NCBI GenBank assembly: GCA_003220935.1
Contig: QHTT01000066.1
Coordinates: 26,990 to 90,989 of the forward strand
Reading direction: 5' to 3'
Length of the DNA: 64,000 nt
From: Gemmatimonadota bacterium
GTDB taxonomy: Bacteria; Gemmatimonadota; Gemmatimonadetes; Gemmatimonadales; GWC2-71-9
Every line of letters begins with the position of its first letter. The first letter of the stretch is position 1. Shown in pieces: positions 55,531 through 64,000 of this stretch. The notes under the pieces are model-generated. The model was not told where the DNA came from, ran no database searches, and saw only the letters and a program-made list of their open reading frames with translations. A program made the translations under genes and the position numbers.

Positions 55531-56973
55531 GTGCGCACATTGGCGATTCTGGGAATGGCGCTCACCTGCAGCGTCGGCCATCTCGGCGCACAGCGGGCGC
55601 ATCAGTTCGAGCTCGGCGCGTTCGGCTCGTTCACGCGCTACGACAGGGCGTTCGGCCTCCAGGACCGCGGCGGCGGCGGCGCGCGTCTCGGCTACTTCTT
55701 CACCGACATCGTCGGCGCGGAGCTCGACGTCGGCTACCAGGACTTGAGCCCCAGGACGGGCAGCGCATCACCCACGCTCGCACTCGGCGGCGCGAGCCTG
55801 ATCCTCAATGTCGGGAGCCCACGCCAGTTGTTCTACTTCCTCGGCGGCTACTCGCGCCTGGACTTTGAGAAGACCGCTCCGTATCGCTTCACGGACAACG
55901 CCGTCCACGGCGCGATCGGCGATCGGGTGTTCCTCAGCGACCGAGCCGCGCTGCGGCTCGAGGTGCGCGCCATCTACGCGCCCAACACCGGATTCGCGCG
56001 CGCCTCCTGGGCCGGCCACGTGGTCGCTTCGCTCGGCCTCTCCGTCTTCACCGGCGGGGGAGTGCTCCCGGACGAGGACCACGATGGCGTCCCCGACAAG
56101 CGCGACACCTGCTCGAACACCCCGCTCGGCGCAACCGTCGACGTGCACGGCTGCCCGACCGACGCCGATCAGGACGGCGTATACGACGGACTCGATCAGT
56201 GCTCCGGCACGCCCGCGGGGGCTCGGGTGGATGCGAAGGGCTGTCCGATCGACTCGGACCACGACGGCGTGTACGACGGGCTCGATCAGTGCTCCAACAC
56301 GCCTGCCGGCGCGCACGTAGACGCCAAGGGCTGCCCCGCTGACGCCGACGGCGACGGCGTGCCCGACGGGATCGACCAGTGCCCCAACACCCCGACAGGC
56401 GCGACCGTGGACCCCGCCGGCTGCCCGCTCGACGCGGACAAGGACGGCGTGCCGGACGGGATAGACAAGTGCCCGAACACGCCGCCGGGCACGGAAGTGG
56501 ACAGCACCGGGTGCCAGCGCTTCAAGGACTCCGACGGCGATGGAGTCGACGACACCAAGGACAAGTGTCCCGGTACCCCGCCCGGCTCGCGGGTGGATGC
56601 CTTCGGGTGCGTGATCCTCTTCACGCCGGAGCGGACGCCAGTCATCCTGCGGGGGGTGACGTTCGAGACGGGCAGGGCGGTCCTGCAGCTCGAGTCCTTC
56701 ACCGTGCTCAACATCGTCGCCCAGTCGCTGGTGGCGAATCCGGCCATTCGGCTCGAGATCGCGGGATATACCGACGGGACGGGCTCTGCGGCGACGAACC
56801 TGCGGCTCTCGCAGGCCCGCGCGGAGGTGGTGCGCGCCTACCTGGTGAGTCGCGGTGTCTCGCCCACCCGCATGATCGCACGGGGGTACGGCGCGAGCAA
56901 TCCGATCGCCGTAAACACCACTCCCGAGGGTCGAGCGCAGAACCGGCGGGTGGAGCTGCACCAGTTACCCTAG
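55531..56973 (+). CDS. OmpA-family protein with beta-barrel-like N-terminus and TSP3 repeats
   Basis: DADGDGVPDGIDQCPNTPTGATVDPAGCP-type repeats; VANPAIRLEIAGYTDGTGSAATNLRLSQARAEVVRAYLVSRGV...NRRVEL. Confidence 0.9.
   Translation: MRTLAILGMALTCSVGHLGAQRAHQFELGAFGSFTRYDRAFGLQDRGGGGARLGYFFTDIVGAELDVGYQDLSPRTGSASPTLALGGASLILNVGSPRQLFYFLGGYSRLDFEKTAPYRFTDNAVHGAIGDRVFLSDRAALRLEVRAIYAPNTGFARASWAGHVVASLGLSVFTGGGVLPDEDHDGVPDKRDTCSNTPLGATVDVHGCPTDADQDGVYDGLDQCSGTPAGARVDAKGCPIDSDHDGVYDGLDQCSNTPAGAHVDAKGCPADADGDGVPDGIDQCPNTPTGATVDPAGCPLDADKDGVPDGIDKCPNTPPGTEVDSTGCQRFKDSDGDGVDDTKDKCPGTPPGSRVDAFGCVILFTPERTPVILRGVTFETGRAVLQLESFTVLNIVAQSLVANPAIRLEIAGYTDGTGSAATNLRLSQARAEVVRAYLVSRGVSPTRMIARGYGASNPIAVNTTPEGRAQNRRVELHQLP
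56071..56613 (+). repeat. Six 30-aa (about 90-bp) TSP3 calcium-binding repeats
   Basis: DEDHDGVPDKRD...GCPT through DSDGDGVDDTKD...GCV. Confidence 0.85.
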
Positions 56974-56983
56974 AGGAGCCGAC

Positions 56984-58576
56984 ATGAGACGGTTCGCGGT
57001 GCTGGCGGCATTGCTCACGCTCCCGACAGGACGCCTCGCGGCGCAACACGCCGGGCAGTTCGAGGCCGGTGCGTTCGGCTCGTACACGCGCTACGACGCC
57101 GCCTTCGGTCTTGCCGACAAGTTGGGGGGCGGCGGACGCCTCGGCTACTTCTTCGGTGACGCAGTCGGCCTCGAGGCCGAAGTGCTGTTCCAGCCCCAGT
57201 ACACCGTGTCGAGCGGCGGGACGCCCACCACTCTCCAGCCGCTGATCGGCAGTGCCAGCTTGGTCTTCAACGCTGTGCACGGCAGCCGCCTGATGGTCTA
57301 CCTGCTCGGCGGCTACTCGCTGCTCGACTTCGGGACGCGGGCCCCGTATCGCTTCACCGACAACGCCATGCACGGTGGCGCCGGCGTGCGGATCTTCCTC
57401 ACCCAGCGGGTCGCGCTGCGGCTCGAAGGGCGCGGCGTCTATGTGCCTAGCACCAGGTCCGCCTTCGGGCCGACGACGGCCACGCATTTCGTCGCGACGG
57501 CCGGCCTTTCCGTCTTCCACCTGGGCGGGCCGCCGCAGGACTCGGACAAGGACGGCATCCCCGATAAGAAGGACGCTTGCCCCAACACGCCGCTCGGGGC
57601 CACGGTCGACGCGCGCGGCTGCCCGACGGACTCGGACAAGGACGGCGTGTACGACGGGCTTGACAAGTGCCCCAACACGCCGGCCGGCGCCACCGTGGAC
57701 GCGAGCGGCTGTCCCACCGACTCGGACTCAGACGGCGTGCCGGACGGCATCGATCAGTGCCCCAACACGCCGGCCGGGGTGCAGGTCGACCCGAAGGGCT
57801 GCCCCGTCGACTCGGACGGCGACGGCGTGCCCGACGGCGTCGATCAGTGCCCCAACACCCCCGCCGGCGCCACGGTGGACGCGGTGGGATGCCCGGCGGA
57901 TGCCGACAAGGACGGCGTGCCGGACGGCATCGATCAGTGCCCCAATACGCCGATTGGCGCGCTCGTCGATGCGAAGGGTTGCCCGATGGACTCGGACCTG
58001 GACGGCGTGCCGGATGGCCTCGACAAGTGTCCCAACACGCCCGCCGGGACGCCGGTCGACACGACCGGCTGCCCGCTGCCGCGCCAGGTGATCCGGGACT
58101 CCGACGGGGACGGCGTACCCGACGACCGCGACAAGTGCCCGAATACGCCGGCCGGCTCGAAAGTGGACGCGAACGGCTGCATCATCCTGTTCCAACCGGA
58201 AATCGTGCCGGGCGCACCGGGCGCCGCGCCGGCGCGGCCCACGTTGATCCTGCGCGGGGTGAACTTCGAGTGGGGCCGGTCCGCCCTCACGCGCGATTCT
58301 TACGCGGTGCTCGACCAGGTGGCGGGGTCCCTGCTCGCCAACCCGGACATCCGGATCGAGATCGCAGGCTACACGGACAACACGGGGTCGGCGCCTCTCA
58401 ACGTGCGGCTCTCTGAGGCCCGGGCCGCGTCGGTGCGCGCCTACCTGGCGCGCAAGGGCGTGTCGCCCGGGCGGATGGTCGCAAAGGGCTACGGAGCGAG
58501 TGGCTTCATCGCGCCCAACACGACCGCGGCGGGCCGGGCGCAGAACCGGCGGGTGGAGCTGCATAAGCTTCCGTAA
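56984..58576 (+). CDS. OmpA-family protein with TSP3 repeats (tandem paralogue)
   Basis: signal peptide, beta-barrel-like N-terminus, seven TSP3 repeats, OmpA C-terminal LANPDIRIEIAGYTDNTGSAPLNVRLSEARAASVRAYL. Confidence 0.9.
   Translation: MRRFAVLAALLTLPTGRLAAQHAGQFEAGAFGSYTRYDAAFGLADKLGGGGRLGYFFGDAVGLEAEVLFQPQYTVSSGGTPTTLQPLIGSASLVFNAVHGSRLMVYLLGGYSLLDFGTRAPYRFTDNAMHGGAGVRIFLTQRVALRLEGRGVYVPSTRSAFGPTTATHFVATAGLSVFHLGGPPQDSDKDGIPDKKDACPNTPLGATVDARGCPTDSDKDGVYDGLDKCPNTPAGATVDASGCPTDSDSDGVPDGIDQCPNTPAGVQVDPKGCPVDSDGDGVPDGVDQCPNTPAGATVDAVGCPADADKDGVPDGIDQCPNTPIGALVDAKGCPMDSDLDGVPDGLDKCPNTPAGTPVDTTGCPLPRQVIRDSDGDGVPDDRDKCPNTPAGSKVDANGCIILFQPEIVPGAPGAAPARPTLILRGVNFEWGRSALTRDSYAVLDQVAGSLLANPDIRIEIAGYTDNTGSAPLNVRLSEARAASVRAYLARKGVSPGRMVAKGYGASGFIAPNTTAAGRAQNRRVELHKLP
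57539..58187 (+). repeat. Seven 30-aa (about 90-bp) TSP3 calcium-binding repeats
   Basis: DSDKDGIPDKKDACPNTPLGATVDARGCPT and six more. Confidence 0.85.
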
Positions 58577-58593
58577 CAGGCGCGGTCAGGCGC

Positions 58594-58630
58594 ACGGGCG
58601 GTCGGGCGGTCGGCCTCGCTGACCGCCCGT
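58594..58630 (+). terminator. Hairpin ACGGGCGGTC...GACCGCCCGT after the second OmpA gene
   Basis: 10-bp perfect stem 18 nt after the stop. Confidence 0.45.
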
Positions 58631-58685
58631 CGCGTCGCTGGCTCCCAGCACGTAGTTTTCTCCGTCCCGCAACCGCTTGAACATC

Positions 58686-60182
58686 ATGAACGCCCGCTGG
58701 CTGCCTCCAGTCGCGATCGGCCTTCTGAGCGCCGGTCAGCCGATCTGCCTGTCCGCCCAGTCTCCCCCCCATCCCTTCCAAGCGACGGACTACTACCGCC
58801 TCACCACTCTCAGCGACCCGCGCGTCTCGCCTGACGGGCGACGCATCGCCTTTGTCGTGTCGACGGTTGTCGAGGACAAGGACCGACGACACTCGGAGAT
58901 TTGGACAGTGCCGACGGACGGTTCGGCGCCCGCGTTCCGCTACACGAGCCCGGCCACTGAAGCGTCGAATCCGGTGTGGTCACCGGACGGCTCGTTGCTT
59001 GCGTTCACGAGCAAGCGCGAGGGCTTCGACGACGACGTGTGGTTCCTGCGGACCACGGCCCCGGGCGGTGAAGCCTTCCAGGTGCCCGGCGTTCACGCCA
59101 CGCCGCTCTTCTCGGGCGACGGCAAGTGGCTGCTCTACAGCTGGCGCGGCCCGGAGCCCGACAGCCTGAAGAAGGATTCGTGGCGGACGCGGGTCTCTCC
59201 GAGCGCGATCACGCGCGGGCCGGATCCGAAGCGGTTCGACGGCCGGGTGTACACGTCCCTGCCATTTCTGGAGGACGAGCGCGGCCTCGTGCCGCCGCGC
59301 GAGACCCGACGGCCGAGTCATCTGTACCTCGTGCCCAGGGGCGGCGGCGAGCCGAAGCAGCTCACCAGCGGCGACTTGAGCCAGCGGGCCCCAGACTGGT
59401 CACCCGACGGTCGGGCGATTGTGTTCCTACAGGACTCGACCGACACGAGCGAGGTGCGCGACCAGGTCCGGCCGCAACTCTACGTGCTCACGGTGGCGGA
59501 CGGCGCAGTGCGCCGGCTCGCAACGCCGTACGTCGAAAACGTCGAACCCGCCTGGTCGCCCGACGGTAACTCCATCGCCTTCATCTGCTCGAAGGGCCGC
59601 GGCGCGGAGAACGACGTATGCGTCGTGCCCGCGGCCAGCGGGGGCGGGGGCGGGGGCGGGGGCGGGGCAATCCGGAATCTGACGGGCGCCTGGGACTTGG
59701 ATCCAGCCAGCCCGTTCTGGTCTGCGGACTCGAAGACGGTCTATTTCAGGGCCGAAACGCGCGGCAACATCCACCTGTTTAGCGCGCCGGCGGCGGGCGG
59801 GAATGTCCGCCAGATCACGACCGGCGAGCGGCAGCTCGGCGGCCCAGCGCTGACGCGCGACGGGAAGTGGCTCGCGTACACGGCGAGCGACGTGACCCAC
59901 CCGACCGAGCTGTTCGTGGCGCCCGTCGGGAGCGCCGGCGCGGGTGCCGACAAGCGACTCACGTCGTTCAACGACTCGCTGCTCACCCAGGTCGCCACGA
60001 TCGCGGCGGACACGTTCTGGTTCACGAGCGTGGGGGGACTGCGCATCGAAGCGTTCCTCATGCGTCCTCATGGCTACCGCGGGGGGAGGAGCCACCCCCT
60101 GATCCTCTACATCCACGGGGGGCCTCACTCGAACTATGGCAACGTCTTCTTCGCTGGGGGATGGAGGACTACCAAGACCTGA
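58686..60182 (+). CDS. S9-family (prolyl oligopeptidase/DPP-like) peptidase, N-terminal fragment
   Basis: WD-like propeller repeats (SPDGRRIAFVVST, SPDGSLLAFTSKR); ends HPLILYIHGGPHSNYGNVFF then loses frame. Confidence 0.75.
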   Translation: MNARWLPPVAIGLLSAGQPICLSAQSPPHPFQATDYYRLTTLSDPRVSPDGRRIAFVVSTVVEDKDRRHSEIWTVPTDGSAPAFRYTSPATEASNPVWSPDGSLLAFTSKREGFDDDVWFLRTTAPGGEAFQVPGVHATPLFSGDGKWLLYSWRGPEPDSLKKDSWRTRVSPSAITRGPDPKRFDGRVYTSLPFLEDERGLVPPRETRRPSHLYLVPRGGGEPKQLTSGDLSQRAPDWSPDGRAIVFLQDSTDTSEVRDQVRPQLYVLTVADGAVRRLATPYVENVEPAWSPDGNSIAFICSKGRGAENDVCVVPAASGGGGGGGGGAIRNLTGAWDLDPASPFWSADSKTVYFRAETRGNIHLFSAPAAGGNVRQITTGERQLGGPALTRDGKWLAYTASDVTHPTELFVAPVGSAGAGADKRLTSFNDSLLTQVATIAADTFWFTSVGGLRIEAFLMRPHGYRGGRSHPLILYIHGGPHSNYGNVFFAGGWRTTKT

Positions 60183-60709
60183 TGAAGGCGGTGGACGTGG
60201 CGATCGCCCGGGGCGGTGTGGACACGACGCGCCTGGGAGTCGCGGGCGGCTCCTACGGCGGTTTCATGACCAACTGGGTGGTGGGGCACACGCGCCGCTT
60301 CGCCGCGGCGGAGACCGATCGCTCCATCTACGACTGGTATTCCTGGTACGGCTCCTCGGATGCGCAAGGCCTCACCGACTACGAGTTCTCGGGGCCGCCG
60401 TGGGACGCGGACTCGCTGTACCGCGTGCTCTCACCGATGACCTACGCCAAGAGCATTCGCACGCCCCTGCTCATCGTCCACTCGGAGGACGACCGCCGCA
60501 CGCCGATCACGGACGGCGAGCAGCTGTTCGTGATGCTGCGCAAGCGCGGCGTGCCGGCGGAGTTCGTGCGTTACCCGCGATCCTACCACGGCCTGTCCCG
60601 CACCGGCCCGCCGTGGCTGCTCGTGGACCGGCTGGAGCGGATCCGCACCTGGTTTGCGCACTGGCTCGGCAGCGGCGAGACGCCGCCCGCCGCCGGCACG
60701 CTGCGCTAG
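60155..60709 (+). pseudogene. S9-family peptidase catalytic C-terminal fragment, frameshifted from the N-terminal fragment
   Basis: WGMEDYQDLMKAVDVAIARGGVDTTRLGVAGGSYGGFMTNW (GxSxGG nucleophile), LLIVHSEDDRRTPITDGEQLF, RYPRSYHGLSR. Confidence 0.7.
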
Positions 60710-60715
60710 ACCGTG

Positions 60716-63091
60716 ATGCCTCGCGCCCCCGTGGCGCTGCTGGCGGTGGGGCTGCTCGCCGCCCCCCTGTCGCTCGCTGCGCAGCAGCGCCGCGACACCC
60801 GGCAGACCCCGGCCCCGCGGCCGCGACGCGCGCCGGCCAGCGTGGCGCGCGTCCCGACTCCCAAGTCGGTCCTGGGCTTCGAGCCGGGCGAGGACCGCCG
60901 GCTCGCCGACTGGCCGGCGCTGCTGCGCTATTACCAGGCCCTGGCGAAGACGAGCGACCGCGTGCGGTACCGCGAGCTCGGGAAGAGCACGCTGGGCGCG
61001 CCCTTCGTCGCGCTCCTCATCTCGAGCCCGCAGAACCTCAAGAGCCTCGATCGCTATCGACAGCTCAACGCGCGGCTCGCCGATCCGCGGACCATCCGCA
61101 ACAACCGCGAGGCGCAGGAGGCGTTGCGCGACGGCCGCGCCATCGTGCTCATCACGTCGGGCATCCACTCGAACGAAGTAGGCGGGCACCTGACGCCCGC
61201 GATCCTCGCCTACCGCCTCGCGAGCGACACCACCGCCGCCACCCGGACGATCCTCGACAACGTGATCCTGTTGCTCGTCCCCTCGCTCAACCCCGACGGC
61301 GTCTCGATCGTCACCCGCTGGTACAACCGCACGCTCGGCACGCCCGCCGAAGGCACCGACCCGCCCGAGCTGTACCACCACTACACGGGGCACGACAACA
61401 ACCGCGACTGGTACGCCTTCACCCAGGTCGAGACACAGCTCGTGGTCGACTCGCTGCACAACGTGTGGCATCCCGAGATCGTGCACGACATTCATCAGCA
61501 GGACAGCGACGGCTCGCGACTCTTCCTGCCGCCGTACCTCGACCCGGTGGAGCCGAACGTAGACCCGCTGCTGGTGGACGGCGTGAACGCCCTGGGGGCC
61601 AGCGTCGCGTGGCAGCTCGCCGGGGAGGGGAAGCCGGGGATCGCGATCAACGCGATCTACGACGCCTGGACGCCGGCCCGCGCCTACCAGCACTACCACG
61701 GCGGCGTTCGCATCCTCTCCGAGGCGGCGAGCGCCAACCTGGCGTCCCCGATCGAAGTCCCGTTCGACCACCTCGCGACCCGGGCGCGGGGGTTCAACCC
61801 GCGCGAGCGCTCTTGGAACTTCACGAATCCGTGGCCCGGCGGCCGCTGGACCCTCAGGGACATCGTCGGCTACCAAACCGACGCCGCGTACGCCCTGCTC
61901 GAGAACGCGGCGCGCTACCGTGACGTGTGGCTCGCGAATTTCCTCACGGTCGAGAGCCGCGCGGTCCGTGGCTGGCGCGGTTGGCCGTACGCGTACGTGA
62001 TCCCTCGCCAGCCGCGCGACACCGTCGGGCTCACCACGCTGCTCGGCATCCTGCGCCGCGGGCAAGTGGAGATCCGCACCGCCCTGCACCCCATCACGCT
62101 TGGCGGACAGCGGTATGCCGCCGGGAGCTACGTCGTCGTGCTGCGGCAGCCGTACGCTGCCTTCGCCAAGACGCTGCTCGAACCGCAGCATTATCCCGAC
62201 CTGCGTCTCTACCCCGGCGGACCGCCCCTGCCGCCGTACGACGTGACAGCCCACACGCTGCCGCTCCTCATGGGCGTCGCGGCCGTCCCGGCGCGCGACT
62301 CCCTGCGGATCGGCCTCTCGACGCCGATCGAGCCGCCGGCGGCGACCCCCGGCTCCGCCGGCGTCGCCGGCGCGGATGGGCCACGTGTCGGGCTGTACCG
62401 CTCCTACGACGCCGCGATCGACGAAGGTTGGACGCGGTGGGTGTTCGATACGTGGCGCGTGCCGTACGTCTCGGTGGTGGATTCCGAGGTGCGAGCCGGC
62501 AAGCTGGCGGAGCGGTTCGACGTGGTCGTGCTCCCCGATCAATCGCCGGACGAGCTGCTCACCGGCCTGCCGCGCGCATACCCCGCGCCGTACCCAGGCG
62601 GCCTGGGGGACGACGGCGTCAAGGCGCTGCGCCAGTTCGTGCAAGACGGCGGCACGCTCGTCGCCCTCAACGACGCCAGCCGGTTCGCAGCGACGCAACT
62701 GCTGCTCCCAGTGCGCAACGTGCTCGAAGGCGTGGCCGACGACGAATTCTATGCGCCGGGATCGATCTTCCGGCTCGAGCTCGACACCGGCCACCCAGTC
62801 GCGCGCGGCATGCCGGCGCAGAGCATCGCCTGGTACGAGGGCGGCCCGGCATTCGAAGTGCTCGACTCGAGCGCGGCGCGGGTGATCGGTCGCTATCCCG
62901 CCGATGCCGACAAGGTGCTGCTCTCGGGGTGGGTGCTCCATCCGGAGCGGGTGGCGGGCCGGGCCGCCCTGGTCGAGGTGAAACGGGGGGCCGGCCGGGT
63001 CGTCTTGTTCGGCTTCCGCCCCCAGTACCGGGGTCAGAGCATCGCGACGTACCCGTTGCTATTCAACAGCTTACAGGTGTCGGCCCGGTAG
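60716..63091 (+). CDS. Secreted M14-family zinc carboxypeptidase-like protein
   Basis: signal peptide; IVLITSGIHSNEVGG, VPSLNPDGVSIVTRWYNR, HHYTGHDNNRDWYAFTQVET, VHDIHQQ. Confidence 0.82.
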   Translation: MPRAPVALLAVGLLAAPLSLAAQQRRDTRQTPAPRPRRAPASVARVPTPKSVLGFEPGEDRRLADWPALLRYYQALAKTSDRVRYRELGKSTLGAPFVALLISSPQNLKSLDRYRQLNARLADPRTIRNNREAQEALRDGRAIVLITSGIHSNEVGGHLTPAILAYRLASDTTAATRTILDNVILLLVPSLNPDGVSIVTRWYNRTLGTPAEGTDPPELYHHYTGHDNNRDWYAFTQVETQLVVDSLHNVWHPEIVHDIHQQDSDGSRLFLPPYLDPVEPNVDPLLVDGVNALGASVAWQLAGEGKPGIAINAIYDAWTPARAYQHYHGGVRILSEAASANLASPIEVPFDHLATRARGFNPRERSWNFTNPWPGGRWTLRDIVGYQTDAAYALLENAARYRDVWLANFLTVESRAVRGWRGWPYAYVIPRQPRDTVGLTTLLGILRRGQVEIRTALHPITLGGQRYAAGSYVVVLRQPYAAFAKTLLEPQHYPDLRLYPGGPPLPPYDVTAHTLPLLMGVAAVPARDSLRIGLSTPIEPPAATPGSAGVAGADGPRVGLYRSYDAAIDEGWTRWVFDTWRVPYVSVVDSEVRAGKLAERFDVVVLPDQSPDELLTGLPRAYPAPYPGGLGDDGVKALRQFVQDGGTLVALNDASRFAATQLLLPVRNVLEGVADDEFYAPGSIFRLELDTGHPVARGMPAQSIAWYEGGPAFEVLDSSAARVIGRYPADADKVLLSGWVLHPERVAGRAALVEVKRGAGRVVLFGFRPQYRGQSIATYPLLFNSLQVSAR

Positions 63092-63145
63092 CGTGATCCC
63101 CGTCTCTTGTCCGTTGGGAGCGGGATTCCTATCGTGTAGCCCCCT

Positions 63146-64000
63146 ATGGCTGTGGTCCGGCAGGCAGGTGCCCTCTTGCTGGCCGCGCTCTTCATGAGTC
63201 GCGGCCTTTTTGCGCAAGATAGCCTTCCAGCGGCGCCCGCCGCCCCCGGACCGCCCGACGTGCCGGCCGTGCTGCCGACCGCTCCCGCCGATCAGGCCCG
63301 CGTCACGCTCCGGCCAACCGAGCTCCGCTACGTGCAGCAGGAGACTCTGCTCGTGCCCCAGACGTCATCGATCAAGGGGCTGTACGTGAACGCGTGGGCC
63401 TTCGGGTCGCACAAGCTGTGGCAGCTCGTGCGGCTGGCCGACGAGACGGAGATCAACGCCTTCGTCGTCGACGTGAAGGACGACACCGGGTGCCTCCTGT
63501 ATCCGTCGGCAGTGCCGACGGCGGAACAGATCGGGGCGAACAAGTGCGTTCGCGCCAAGGATGTGAAGGCCCGGCTCGACACGCTCAGGGCGCACGGGAT
63601 CTACACCATCGCGCGCTTCGTCGTCGCGAAGGACCCACTGCTGGCGGAGCGGAAGCCAGGCTGGTCGGTGAAGGACCGCAACACGGGCGGGCTGTGGCGC
63701 GACCGAATCAACATCGCCTGGGTGGACGCCTACAACGACTCGGTGTGGATCTACGCGGCGCAGCTGGCCGCGGAAGCGGTGCGGTTGGGGTTCAACGAGG
63801 TGCAGTTCGATTATGTCCGCTTCCCCGACGAACCGCGCGAGCGCATGGCCACCGCGATCTTCCCGGCCCACCGCAGTGGGGAAACGCAGCGGGAGGCGGT
63901 GCGCAACCACATCACCCTGCTACGGAATCGCCTGAAGCCGCTGGGCGTCCCCGTCACTTTCGACATCTTCGGCCTCACCGCTTCAGCCACGACGGGCGAT
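63146..64000 (+). CDS. DUF4015-type putative glycoside hydrolase (runs off window end)
   Basis: signal peptide MAVVRQAGALLLAALFMSRGLFAQ; IKGLYVNAWAFGSHKLWQLVRLADETEINAFVVDVKDDTG; NEVQFDYVRFPDEP; no stop before 64000. Confidence 0.75.
   Translation, partial: MAVVRQAGALLLAALFMSRGLFAQDSLPAAPAAPGPPDVPAVLPTAPADQARVTLRPTELRYVQQETLLVPQTSSIKGLYVNAWAFGSHKLWQLVRLADETEINAFVVDVKDDTGCLLYPSAVPTAEQIGANKCVRAKDVKARLDTLRAHGIYTIARFVVAKDPLLAERKPGWSVKDRNTGGLWRDRINIAWVDAYNDSVWIYAAQLAAEAVRLGFNEVQFDYVRFPDEPRERMATAIFPAHRSGETQREAVRNHITLLRNRLKPLGVPVTFDIFGLTASATTGD

Noticed and set aside
57539-58187. Regular ~90-bp repeats that might look like a CRISPR array
   Set aside because: They encode in-frame TSP3 repeats; no constant repeat with unique spacers and no cas genes.
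1-64000. tRNA, rRNA, insertion sequences or prophage genes
   Set aside because: None recognised by eye; a tRNAscan/Infernal and IS search would be needed to exclude them formally.

Overview
64 kb of high-GC bacterial chromosome with about 50 ordinary genes on both strands. Gene content and style (SARP/TPR regulators, DUF4097 pairs behind an ECF sigma factor, TSP3-OmpA proteins) suggest Gemmatimonadota or a relative, but this is inference. I saw no rRNA, tRNA, transposase, integrase or CRISPR array. Recognisable modules: ECF sigma/anti-sigma/DUF4097 operon; gamma-class N6-adenine methylase plus SNF2-like helicase pair; PiT transporter/DUF47; translesion cassette imuB-DUF6504-dnaE2; two tandem paralogues of unknown function; msrA; Lhr-like helicase; ispH; pfkA; MCP-like receptor; kelch-like lipoprotein; two TSP3-OmpA proteins; S9, M14 and M28 peptidases. 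Main observations: (1) a short gene at 51802..51563 (-), absent from the ORF track, that reads through an in-frame TGA as a CxxU SelW/Rdx-type selenoprotein, with a perfect 7-bp stem and GGUCU loop just 3' of the UGA (bacterial SECIS-like); (2) a dispersed 29-nt unit CGGAACGCGGAA(C/G)GCGGAACGCGGAACAG built on the GGAACGC heptamer, found as inverted pairs or single arms inside or around imuB, DUF6504, dnaE2 and lhr, where it is translated in frame; one inverted pair (28/29 identical) brackets the DUF6504 gene; (3) a second, octameric repeat family (GGTCGGAC) inside the helicase and forming an inverted repeat around the radical-SAM start codon; (4) a methylase/helicase pair overlapping by 86 bp through a C7GGC7 tract where a 1-nt deletion would fuse the two ORFs; (5) a cluster of HTH-like paralogues sharing an upstream GTGCAGTTTGTGCAG motif; (6) two genes (SARP regulator, S9 peptidase) broken by what look like internal deletions plus frameshift.
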